From Apostichopus japonicus (taxonomy: Eukaryota > Echinodermata > Holothuroidea > Aspidochirotida > Stichopodidae), in the NCBI RefSeq assembly GCF_037975245.1, contig NC_092573.1, positions 17,924,265 through 17,988,264 of the forward strand: a DNA stretch of 64,000 nt, read 5' to 3'. A program made the translations under genes and the position numbers. This document shows positions 29,901 through 40,000 of the stretch, in pieces; positions within the stretch are counted from its first letter, which is position 1, and every line of letters starts with the position of its first letter. The notes beneath the pieces were generated by a model. The model made no database searches, had not been told where the DNA came from, and was given only the letters and a program-made list of their open reading frames with translations.

Positions 29901-30210
29901 ATCGACTTACCGATACTTTTGCAATTTTCCAATCGGCTGATTTGTAGATATTGTATGCTTTTTGGGCAATCATGTCCGCCTCTTCCTTATAGTCCATCTT
30001 GAAAACACTACTGACAGTTGCCTCGGCTGGTTTGTTCTCTATATAAAGATCCCTCTTCGTGGAACGTTCTATTTTTCCTTCAACGCGGGGAAAACGACTT
30101 GGCTGTGCACCATCCGTCTCACTACCGGCAGAATGTAACTTTGCGAACCTTACGACACAAACCCCCGCACTAGAAATGATAGTCGAGCGTACTAAAAGCC
30201 GAACGAACAT
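12661..30210 (-). CDS. STARD5: StAR-related lipid transfer protein, STARD5-like (gene span)
   Basis: The product is a small soluble START-domain protein. The family (STARD4/5/6) carries sterols, and in STARD5 also bile-acid-like lipids, through the cytosol in a helix-grip pocket. Four exons were placed by conserved sequence and exact GT..AG borders: 29,911-30,210, 14,367-14,499, 13,921-14,135 and 12,661-12,817. The strongest family signatures are GLRGKWD, LISSRDFVDL, GFVRGVNYHGGTFC, QTDLSGMLP and the C-terminal helix DFFRDLDAAL. Phases fit at both junctions between the last three exons. An exon of about 16-17 codons should lie between 14,500 and 29,910, covering the segment before YRAEC; I could not find it. 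Starting at the inner Met (29,997), the total would be about 214 residues, the usual size for STARD5. STARD5 is preferred over STARD4 or STARD6 from overall similarity, recalled from memory and not computed. Confidence 0.88.
12818..13920 (-). other. STARD5-like last intron
   Basis: A 1.1 kb intron between the last two coding exons. A short AT-rich run lies at about 13,790-13,815. No repeat family or second gene recognised. Confidence 0.75.
13921..14135 (-). CDS. STARD5: STARD5-like internal exon (RDFVDL motif)
   Basis: Encodes 71 codons plus two bases: DLIVGRSATHSVAMG, LISSRDFVDL, ITVRRYPEESI, then GFVRGVNYHGGTFCTPVEG. These are the most family-specific lines of the gene. The acceptor is CCTTAG and the donor is GG|GTACGT. 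The last Gly codon is split and completed by the first base of the next exon. Confidence 0.93.
14367..14499 (-). CDS. STARD5: STARD5-like internal exon (START mid-domain)
   Basis: Encodes 44 codons from YRAECVIDSPAEKV to KIDE, including SPRGLRGKWDKTV. The W in KWD is a START-family landmark. The acceptor TTTGATAG and donor GAG|GTATGT bound it. The exon starts one base into its frame, so the missing upstream exon must end with two bases of a split codon. It ends in phase 0. Confidence 0.88.
15738..15811. repeat. TA dinucleotide microsatellite
   Basis: An uninterrupted (TA)n run of about 74 bp in the STARD5-like intron region. Confidence 0.95.
21693..21848. repeat. 78-bp tandem duplication
   Basis: Two nearly identical 78-bp copies begin ACTGTGCAGGGTAGTTAAAA at 21,693 and 21,771 and differ at only a few bases near their ends. 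Each copy contains a minus-strand donor-like CAG|GTACGT, but no convincing exon was found beside it. Confidence 0.9.
24041..24150. repeat. Near-perfect 110-nt hairpin
   Basis: The left arm (24,041-24,094) and right arm (24,101-24,150) are inverted copies. The shared outer part is TGTGCTATTAGGATTACAGT followed by AAGAA, and the inner part is TAATCCCAACAA. The differences are a few substitutions and small indels, and the loop is about 6 nt (ATCCAG). It could be a tiny foldback/MITE element or a hairpin RNA locus. No target-site duplication is evident. Confidence 0.9.
25288..25361 (+). repeat. tRNA-derived SINE head
   Basis: The sequence folds as a tRNA in three arms. D arm: GCCC-ATAGTGGTTA-GGGT. 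Anticodon arm: TCCGC-ATATAAA-GCGGG. T arm: CCGGG-TTCGAAT-CCCGG, which is a perfect B box. The would-be acceptor strands (GTGTTCA and TGGCCGG) do not pair, so this is not a functional tRNA gene. It is better explained as the head of a tRNA-derived SINE. A body and simple-repeat tails follow. Confidence 0.75.
25362..25535 (+). repeat. SINE tail with TA and GTC/ATC microsatellites
   Basis: A short unique stretch follows the tRNA-like head. Then come a (TA)n run (about 25,407-25,452), CGTCTTTGT repeats, (GTC)n and (ATC)n to about 25,528. The triplet run produces poly-Asp or poly-Ser artefact frames. Confidence 0.75.
26890..26933. repeat. C-run plus AT microsatellite
   Basis: A run of C residues is followed directly by (AT)n. 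It is simple sequence in the STARD5-like intron region. Confidence 0.9.
28915..28930. repeat. G16 homopolymer
   Basis: Sixteen consecutive G residues on the plus strand. The length may vary or be misassembled. Confidence 0.9.
29263..29461. mobile_element. MITE-like element with ~70-bp terminal inverted repeats
   Basis: The left arm starts ACTCTTCTCCTCTCAACATG at 29,263. The right arm ends as its complement at 29,461 (CATTTCACGCTGCT on the inverted strand). The arms continue through GTAGATGC and CCCATCAAAGATTTTGACAA TCC with roughly 85-90% match by eye, and the centre is about 65 bp. No clear target-site duplication is seen. It lies 450 bp inside the first intron of the STARD5-like gene. It could be a non-autonomous DNA transposon or a foldback locus. 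Confidence 0.75.
29911..30210 (-). CDS. STARD5: STARD5-like exon 1
   Basis: The frame opens with an ATG at 30,210, two codons after an in-frame stop, and ends at a good donor (TCG|GTAAGT, phase 0). The last 29 codons, from the Met at 29,997, read MDYKEEADMIAQKAY..., then SADWKIAKVS. They match the first helix of STARD5-type proteins, with the conserved W near the end. The preceding 71 codons (MFVRLLVRSTIISSAG...) are not a START feature. They are basic and hydrophobic at the front, rather like a mitochondrial presequence, but may be just 5' untranslated sequence. I favour the inner Met as the main start. Confidence 0.8.
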
Positions 30211-31699
30211 TATCTATGACTCACAAACTTGGACCGGATAATCTGTCTACAACCTCGATTGCCGCTGACTAGATCGAGAGCGCGCATGAGTGATTGATTC
30301 AATGGTATTCTTTTCTGTTGTTGCTTTGCCAATTTTATATACGATGCCTGCTCATTCAGCCTGTCTCGCCGTCTAGTTTACCTAACAGCAGCAACACGTT
30401 CGTATGAAAATACTGTACAGATGCTTTATATTAATCTCTGCGACATCACAGTATTTCGCCTGCATGTAGTAAGTATACAGAGACAACGTACGAAGTGTTG
30501 ATTGTCGTGTAACTGTTCCTTTATTATACACGTGCACAATTCAAATAAGCAACTGACATGTCGTCTAGCTGCTGATTTTCAACGAATAATCCAGTATGTT
30601 CCACAATAGCACTTCGAGTCCAAACATGCAGTGTGTCGAGCTTGATGTGTTAGTCAACTTCAATGCCAGTCTTTGTTTGCCACAAGTTGGGATGTTTTCT
30701 TCTCTACTTTGATGACCGCCCTTTTGCATAGCAACTCTATTCAACTAAATTGCCCTTTACCTTACATGCCATGCGGGGTTTTCCTTCTCACAGTAGTAGG
30801 CTACTTTTCGTTGTAAAATTTGTGGCAAAACAACTATCAATTTCCGTTTCGTTGTGTGAAGGTCAAACAGCGACACAAGTTCAGCATTAAACCACGAATT
30901 GTCATGCACGCCTATTCATGACAAAATTGTGCAGTCTATAAAGTCAACGAGTTAATATAAACAAACCGGAGTAGAGTCTAGAAATGGAAAGATAATCTCA
31001 GCCAAAGTTAAAGCAACGATATGAATCCTGTTGGTCTACATGGTCTTCATATACAGGAGGCTTTACTAACAGTGACGTCCCACTTTAACAACCAACAGCA
31101 CCTGTAAGGTAGCTACCACCTTGTCAGTCTCCTAGTTATAGTGAGATCAATTCGTAGTGGCCTAATGCCGCCTACTGTTAAGTCAGAAAGTTCAATAATC
31201 TCTCGATCGTTGTTCACAGACTGGGTGCCCTCTGCTCAACAATGGCTCAGAGAAAACAATTGTAAGTTGAACAAACAGGAGATCGAATAATGGCCTCACG
31301 TAGCGTAACTGTCAATCGACACAAACAGACAGAGGGGTGTGTTGTATATCGGCAGTAAAACCATAGCCGTGTCAAATTAACGACGCGCTGCAATGCTTAG
31401 CATTTCTTTCTTCTAACCCACTTGTACTTCAACCCCAATGAGTAGGAGTTCATAACCACTGAAAGAACCCTGGTATAGCCTATAAGCTGACCTGTATTTC
31501 AAGGCACATACTATAACATTTATGGCTAAATTGTTGTTGTTGTAGTTTCCTATACTGTAATTATAATGTCACTATCTCTAAACCATTTCGTTTTGCCAAT
31601 AACAGACTGAGAAACAGTTTGAAAATCTCTCATATCCATGCAAATATAATAAACCCAGAATGAAAACATTTCATGGTTCCTTGCTGCTGCTCAATGATT

Positions 31700-32290
31700 T
31701 GATTAACAGGGAACAGGAAGTATCTAATGATGAATCATTCCCTTAAGTTATGTGTACAAACTGTTGTTACCAAAATAACTAGCCAGGGCCCATCATAAAT
31801 ATGCATGAACCATTTGTAGCACACATCAGCATGTGTTTGCTATATACAAGTATACTAATCCAATTTTGAGATCATATGGTTTCCACATAAGTAACTGCAA
31901 TTTGATATATAATCCCTCACCCGGTAAAGTCATCGTTAGGCATGCTATGAGCACCAAAAACAATTAGGTTCACCTACACACTAAAATTGGTAATGATCAA
32001 TAATTGCCTTGTGAAGTTTTAATCATAAAAACTTGAAACCTAAATAATGCAAAGCCACACCTCCTCATACATACACATGTTATCAATTGCAAGACACATT
32101 AACATGTATAGGTGGTCTACCAATATCATTAATATACATGATATGCGCACCAAACTCAATAAGGTTAGGCTATATCAACTTATTATTTACCACCCACCCA
32201 CAAAGTATGACATTGATCAATCATTCCCTTGTTGAGTTATCGTGCATACAAACTTAGGTGTCACACACATACACACACACCGGCGTAACT
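31700..32290. repeat. Degenerate tandem-like segment with CA tail
   Basis: Words such as TGATCAATCATTCCCTTGT, GAGTTATCGTGCATACAAACTT and ATGAGCACCAAA recur in diverged form around 31,720-31,765, 31,940-32,030 and 32,140-32,255. A CACACA-rich tail follows. This suggests two to three decayed copies of an interspersed repeat. Confidence 0.4.
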
Positions 32291-35200
32291 AAGGTTTCTT
32301 TGTATGCTTCCAGCAAGGAACCAAACCACTATATACTTTCATTTTGATTGCTTCACTTTGCAGTCTTGTAAAACTTCCGAAATCTTTAAACTTGTATAAT
32401 TGGCGCTTATTTTTTCCCCTTAAAATATTTTGTCTATTTACTTCGTGTAGTTATGACCAATATATCCTAATGTATCTGTTTGGTTGTTTCACTTATAAAT
32501 AGTGTTGAAATGCCCTCATTAAAGAAGACAAACAAACGAAGAAAAGTTTGTTTCTTGCCCTGTTCACTTTCATATTAATGTGTACAGTTAATACTATTTA
32601 CTTGGCATTCCCGCAAATTACTATAAATATAATGATTTACGCCACCTTTTGATTTCGATACCTGTCGATGCTATTCCATGATTCCATAACAATGTTTCCC
32701 GTTATACTTGGCTTGACCACAGTCAAATTTTATGTCAATATTGGAATCAAAGTCGATCATTTTGAAATTTGCTTTTTATGACTATGTGTAATTAATACGT
32801 GTGTCTGGGCGATGAAATGTAGATATAAGAATGGAATAAATTAATTATTACAGATATCGAACTTTCGTTTTCATTCATCAAAACCCATTTATTCTTGTTT
32901 TTCACCTATTTAGTTATCTATTTTTGTTGGTTACCAGCCTTTGTGCCTTTCAATAATATTATATTTTAAATAACTATTCTATACTGGTTTAGTCCTCAGT
33001 TTTAGTGTTACTTTCTTGTTCTGTATTAATTAGTTTTTGATGTTTTAGTGAATTTTATTATGTTAATAGCGCATTATCATGTTTTCTGGAATTGTTGCGC
33101 TTTCTTATTTCCTTTTAATTAAAAACCAAGGAGAGTGGCTTAGTTTGATCAATTGCAATATTATCTTGAGCAATGGTAGGTTTGGTAAACCTTCAGACCA
33201 AAACACACAAAGGACTTCAAGGTCACAACTGATTCAGACCGGTATTATGGTCTGACCATGGAGGTCTGTTTTACCTCCATGGTCTGACGAATTGTTACGA
33301 CTTCTCATAACTATTGCAAAGATTGTGTTCAAGTTATCGTACTTTTTGTTACAAGACAACAGTATAGTCAAAAGTTTCGAGAAAACTTTGCAAAGGAACA
33401 GTGAAGAAGATAAGGTGGCAGGCTGTTTCAAAAAGAAATGTTTGTTTGGAATGGAAATAAAGAAACATGAATTTTAATTAAGGATAATAGCTTCCGGTGA
33501 TAGAGGACTCAAGGGTATTTGATCAATAAAGCAACATATTAAGAGTAATGAGCCCAGAAAAACGAGACTTGTCTTCCAGGCTTGTAAGCAATCATTCCTC
33601 CCAGGACAGTCTTTAAGGGAACTGTATCCATTTTTGGAAATGAAAATCTGTTTGCTTGGATCATTTTTGTCTGACTGTATGAATCATCACGACCTTTGGG
33701 ACAATTTGACGCATTTTGCCGGGGACAAGTTAGAAGGAAAAAAATCCGGGTTCACGTGTATATAGCCCTTTTACAACAAATAGTCGAGAAATGAAGGGGC
33801 TTGAAGGGGTGTCTGGCAGACGGCAATGATTGAATTAGCTAATCTGTAGAAAGTGCGCCAGAATATGCCTGACCTAGGCAAACTGCCAAAGGGAAACTCG
33901 CAGTAGCACCTTGGTGTTGCTACTCGTTGTCACCTCTGGTGAGCCTCTGGTGGTAGTTGTAATATACACTTGCAAAAGTATTCTTGTTTTTCTTTATTCC
34001 CCTTCTACCGAGACAGTTATTCATCTCAAATTCTTCGAAGTACCTGCAAATACCAGGGTACACAAAATGAGCGCGATGAACTTCGTGAAAAGGCGAATTC
34101 ATTATAATCCTAATTTGCGAAAGCATAAACTTAAATGTATAAGATAACTTTGCCATTAAAAGAAAAGGATTCGTGAAGAGTACAAAGTCAATTCTAAATT
34201 TTGGGGATTTTGACGATATTTTGCCGAACTTACTTTCACAATTTGTAAATACGATGCAACTGAGAGGAACTGCTAGTGTCTTTTCCAAAGTCAACAAAGT
34301 TATTTTAAACATCAATCATGCCGTTCCACGCGACCCCCCCCTCCCTTCAAGACTGCGATTGACACCAGTTTTTTAACGACATTCAATCACAAACCATCCC
34401 CTATTTTAAAAGACAGAATATTTCAAGAAGTATGTTTTATTACAAGAAATGCAAATCTGATCAACTGACTTAATGAACTAAACCACAAGGCAGGTCCGGA
34501 CGCATGGGTAGGTTTCTCTCGTGCAACGGGGTCGTTAACACAAACTGCGCCTAATGTCACAACACAAATTGTTGTAGTAGCAAAGTGTATCATCATGTTG
34601 CATTCTAACGCCATTCATTACACAAATATTAACCTCTCCCCTGCAGAAGATATTTCAAAGTAGAAGGTCTACATATTCTGTAAATGCACTTCCTCACAGA
34701 AAATGCTCTTCTTCATTAATTTTCATTTTGTGACGCCAGTAAGAAAATATATTCCTGATTTATCAAAGTTCAATTCACGTTTCGATTATGTCTATCATCT
34801 CAGATTTCTTCAGAATTTCCTATCTTACTTTTGTTTCAATCACCAAAGCTTCAGTTTATCTAGTAGGTATTTGAATAGCACAGCAACTATCATAACCAAA
34901 TATAAAGGGAGTACTGACGCCATAAAAAACAATATTACAATTCTTCAACTACAGTTTGTTAATTTATGCTTTTTCTGTTTCCCATTACATTGAGATAAAT
35001 TGAGAGTGTGACAAGTAAAATGAAAGTGAGAATTAACAAACCTCTAAGTAACAATACCATTGTAATATATGAACACTAACTCAACAATTTAAAGTGTCTT
35101 CACATAAACAATCTTCCTGTATACATGTCAGAATCATGAACAAAGGAAGCTACAGTATGTAGAACTCTCGATTTTTTTTTTTAAATATGATCATATTCTT

Positions 35201-35941
35201 ACAACTTTATTTTTTATATTTCTGTTAAGGCTGCATAAAGTAGGTAAGATAATTCTCTCTAGAGGTTATACCTCTAAGTGATTCACATGCATTTTGGACA
35301 AGAAAGTGAACAAATCATGATAATTTCATTGAAGATTGCATAAAAAATACAAAATATGATTTGACAAGTGACATTTCACAATAGCTACATGCTCAAAAGT
35401 ATATTTAAATCAATAACAACACATTTTATGGTGTAAAGGTAAACTATGGAGGGCTAGAATGATGAACGATGTTAATGTCATCTTATTTCCTGATCAAAGT
35501 GCAATGCCATCCTAAACACTCATGCAATGCAATGCTAAACACACATAACTGTATGTACATTTTACCATTTATGAAAGTGAAAACTCAACTTGCTGTTTAC
35601 TCAGTGTTATCAGACAAATGTTTAACAGACAACACGTTCGATGAATGTAAACTTAAAATCTGCAATAAAAGCCTGCTTTGTAAATCAGATTTTAAACTTA
35701 ACACCCACAAATAAGACTTTATGACCATATTTCAAACAGTATTACATACAATACCTTCATACTGACATATCAATTCAGAAATGTTTATCAAGTTTACTTA
35801 TCAGGCATGAATGTAACTTAGCATCAATGGTAAGCGATCCAGTATATTCTAACATTACCTGAAAGCATGAATAATTGAGGAATAAAGTCAACCCTATTAT
35901 TTATGGTCTTGAGGTATTTCTTAGTAGAAGCTGATAAATAG

Positions 35942-36252
35942 CCAGAAATAATAAACACATCCTGAACATTAACAACAGTAATACACTGATATAACATTGA
36001 TTTGTTGGTCCATCCTGCAAGACAAACCAACAACCCTGACGACAGGTTGGTTCTAACTTGTTTATTGTGACTGATCATTATTTGTACATCACCAGAAATA
36101 ATAAACACATCCTGAACATTAACAACAGTAACACAATCATGGTCCTGGATATAACATTGATTTGTTGGTCCATCCTGCAAGACAAACCAACAACCCCGAC
36201 GACAGGTTGGGTTCTAACTTGTTTATTGTGACGGATCATTATTTGTACATCA
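35942..36252. repeat. 150-bp tandem duplication
   Basis: CAGAAATAATAAACACATCC through TTTGTACATC occurs twice (35,942-36,091 and 36,092-36,252). The second copy has a small insertion (ATCATGGTCCTG region) and a few substitutions. It lies about 750 bp past the SNX stop, perhaps in the 3' untranslated region. Confidence 0.9.
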
Positions 36253-36592
36253 TAAAGTTTGGCAAAACACAACCTTAGTTATTTCATTAATGTCCATTTT
36301 TTTAAAGTTCTTTCCTATTCAGATAAACTATAAACTTGAATAGGAAGTTCAGATACATAATATTGCAAAAGATAATCAAAATATACACCAGACTTTTTGC
36401 TGTTGAGGCAGCACAAGATATCATGTGTTTTTCCAACGAAGTCCTCTGAGACTTAAATAAGGCATATCAGACAGCTCTAGACATATATCAACATGAAACA
36501 AAAACTGATAAAACAACAACTTCAATGATTTTTGCTTGTACATAAAATCAAATCAAATCTGTTAATATTCCTTATAATCATACTACAATGAC

Positions 36593-36598
36593 TTTATT
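36593..36598 (-). promoter_or_regulatory. Possible polyadenylation signal, SNX gene
   Basis: An AATAAA hexamer on the minus strand about 385 bases after the SNX stop. It is a candidate only; other hexamers occur further downstream. Confidence 0.25.
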
Positions 36599-36979
36599 AG
36601 TCATGATTTATAATCAAGACATTCCTATGTAGCTTTCATGTGGATGACTCAGATTAACCAATCATAAACAACTCTGCGAAAGAGACTGACAGTATTTCAT
36701 TCAGTCCCATGCAGTGTGTCGTTCTATGTAATCTGAGGTAAATTCCTGCATAAACATAGGTATACCTAGGTAAATAATGTTGGATCTACCCTGGGCAAAG
36801 ACAGTCACTAGCATATTGTGTTTTTTAATAAAAGGATAATAAGAAAGGGAAAAAGAAGAAATAACAAGTCTGTGACAAATGCAAAGTGAACATGATTTGT
36901 GTTTAACTTTCTCATGTAAGAAAGGCCTTTGTGTGAGTGCTAGGACCAGTACCACCAAAGTTTATGTAAATTTAATCTG

Positions 36980-37030
36980 CTAAGCTATAGCTTTTGCTTC
37001 TGGCAGGAATGCTTCCCAGTATTGAATAAG
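36980..37030 (-). CDS. SNX2: SNX1/2 last coding exon
   Basis: Sixteen codons plus stop: [19 protein letters not shown] at 36,980. The acceptor is GTTCACAG. The invariant [12 protein letters not shown] tail ends all SNX1/2 proteins and fixes the end of the coding sequence. Confidence 0.95.
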   Translation of the reverse strand, partial: LIQYWEAFLPEAKAIA

Positions 37031-40000
37031 CTGTGAACGATAAAATAAACAAAACAGAATCATTAACCAAAGAGCAGGTACGTGAATGAACATGTGCATA
37101 AACTTATCATTAAAAGAACAATTACACCGCACAAAATACTAAAAATAGAACCCTTCAATGCATATGAAACTATTATACATCTAAGCATTGGTTAAACAAT
37201 TGGCTCATTTTGATTTAATTATGAGATATCAGAAAAAGGATTCTCTGTCATTTGGACTAACGAACTTGAATCTTTGTGAACCCTCACATAAACAGCATAG
37301 GTAATCCATATTAGTATATATAAAACAAGATGTTCATTTTTAAGTAACTTGTAAAATTCTGAAAAATTACCAATGCAAGACTAGTCATGTAATAGCTACA
37401 ATCAACATGATTATACTTCAAGTGTAACTCCCAGAGTGAGAGTTCTAACACAGATCTGCATTAAGATGTTGTTTTGATAACGTCAAACAGGAAGAAACTA
37501 GCATGCTAATCTTCTAAGCACTTTGTCAGTCATATGGAAAGACAAACTCACCATATGTATCTTATACATTAATACAGCTGAAGCCAGTAAAATGATTTTT
37601 CTGCTTGTTTTGACTCATCTGGTCTTAGTCATTTCCAGTGACTCTTGAAAATTGCAATTTTCTAATTTTGTCCTGTTTACTATTCTGCTTCATGATTTTC
37701 TTCACTAAATGACAATATTTGTTGCACGTTACCTTTTGTTGCTTCTCCATTAACGATTCCAAATATTTGATAATCACTGATCGGAAGTCTTGCACCCGAT
37801 TGGTCTGTACGTGAAGACAAAAACAAAAAGGCAGATGACTCACATAAGTTGAAACAGCAGGTTGGTGGAATATATTTAATTTTGAAAGCAATGTTAGGCT
37901 AATAAAAAAACACAGCTACTGTAACCCTGGAAAACAATGGTCATGCGATGTAAATAAGGCAGTTTAGTACCATACAGCAAAATGTTTGAACCAATACCAT
38001 TTTAAATTGACTGAAAGTGTATATAAGTGATCAACAGTTTACAGTACTTAGCAACTGCAGTCATAATAAGCAGCTAAAAACACATTACTTTGCAACAGGT
38101 AGTAGGGGCTTTGCATCAATCTCAGACAATCATTTGGCTACTACACCTAATCGGTGAAATATTCAACCATATAAAAATAATAATCATGAGGTGAAGTTCA
38201 TGTTTGATTTATGAGAAGATCGGGGCAATGTTTCTACTGTATATGTAGTGGGGCTGTGTAGTTTATACAATACCAATGTACTCATATTCAAAGTTCATAT
38301 ACAAACAAAGTTCATGCAAGCTATCCGTGTTGAATTATCCTGTTTATAAGACAAGCGGTCACATAAACAAACATACTGTACCCATGCCATTACAATAGCA
38401 ATGTAGCATGGATTCCTTTTGCCCTTGGCCAGGAATCAAAAAGTTCAAATGCATGTCCACAATCTGTAACATAATCAGTATGCATCTTTTTTTCACCACA
38501 AAATTAGGCAAATTTGATGAGCGTTGACCAACTTGATATTTAAATTCTAGGTTGAGGGTAATGTCCTCTAAATGATCACAGGAAACCATGAATGTTGGAT
38601 GATTCATCTGATAAACTGCTTCAGATTCCAAGAAAATTAATCAAACCTAAATGGAAAATAAAATAAACATTCCTTCATTTCCACCATGAAGTTATTTAAT
38701 ATCATCTTTCCAAAGTGACAGGATTAGCTTCTACCGTAGTACGAAACTACACTCACCTCAAATCTATTCACTTCTCTGCGGATTGTCTTGGAAATGGCTT
38801 CAAACTCTCTTTGACCCTTCTCAACTCGCTCTTGCCACTAGACAGATAAAACAACAGTAATTAAAACTGTCAGTTAGATCATTTCCTGTAGGATGTCTAG
38901 ATCACAGACATCACACACGGATAGGAAAAAGAGGTCGAGGCAAACATTCTGGTAATGTGATACAGTAGTGCTGCAGTAATGTCAAATGGAATATAGAGGA
39001 GACATGTACTGCAATATCATACAGGGTTACACTTCTTCCTGTTCTCAATTTCTTGCAAGAATCAATTATTAACAGCTCAATTTCACATTTAATTAAATAC
39101 ACATGCTGCAATAGTTGGACTATCCTTATTTGCTGCATCACAAATGTGGGCTAATTTAGTAATTGGGTGTAGTCTGTAAACCCGGCATGATTTGTCTGTT
39201 GCTGAAACTTGTTAAACTTCATTGATTTGATGCAAGATTACTGTAAGGCTGAGGACCCCTCCGGTACATATGGCTGATGGTACAGTTCTTCAAGCAATCT
39301 ACATACATGTATGTCTCTATGAGGCACCAACGTGGTTGCCCATCTTTGGTTTAATATATGGATGATGCATCTGTCTACGTCTCCAGTACATTGCAACTTA
39401 AAATTATGGAATACTCCAATAGCTTGAAATGCTTCTCATCATAAAATTTCTTTTAATATTTTTTATTATATTCGGTAAATGAATCTTCATCCTACATATA
39501 TGCATATATGATTAATCTTTTAAAATATTGATTATACTTACACATATAGGCTACATACAGAAGTTCACATAATCCCCAAACCGCAGTCTAAGCACTGCAT
39601 CAAAATACTAACTACTCAAGTTACAGTGGCACCATACTTGCAGAAGCCAAGTAGGTAAATGTGTATAAAGGGATACTTCAACAATGAACTTTCATTAAAA
39701 CTTATACTTTAATTTTAGCAAGCATATTAACAATTTACTATATATTAAATAAAAATTTATTTAATCCAGTATATTTTCAGCAATTGTTACAGGCAAGATT
39801 TTTAGAATTTCCAGGTGCTACAGTAAATATTGCCCGCCTCAAAGAATTGAGGAGTGGTGTAAATGTACTAACAATCGCATTCCTCAAGGTTGTAGAAAGT
39901 TTCCATTTGGTGTGTGACTTCAATTGTAGGGTACAGCCCATGTGCTACGATGTCCCAACATTTTCCATGTACCCAATTGCAGGCTGTTCTAGGGCATGTA

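Larger units (their letters stand above)
14500..29910 (-). other. STARD5-like large intron region (15.4 kb)
   Basis: This interval must contain at least one unplaced short coding exon. It also holds an AT microsatellite (15,738-15,811), a 78-bp tandem duplication (21,693-21,848), a long hairpin (24,041-24,150), a tRNA-derived SINE with microsatellites (25,288-25,530), a C/AT run (26,890-26,933), a G16 run (28,915-28,930) and a 199-bp inverted repeat (29,263-29,461). The open frames in it are short and unrecognised. Confidence 0.7.
30211..36979. other. Intergenic between the STARD5-like and SNX genes
   Basis: The right part presumably holds the SNX 3' untranslated region, and the left edge holds the STARD5-like promoter. 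A stretch rich in diverged repeats occupies about 31,700-32,290, and a 150-bp duplication lies at 35,942-36,252. A small perfect inverted repeat (GACCATGGAGGT, 7-nt loop) is at 33,254-33,284. No further gene was recognised; the open frames reach at most about 130 codons and match nothing known to me. Confidence 0.6.

Noticed and set aside
33911-34315. Overlapping open frames of 78 and 131 codons on opposite strands
   Set aside because: No recognisable domain and no splice context.
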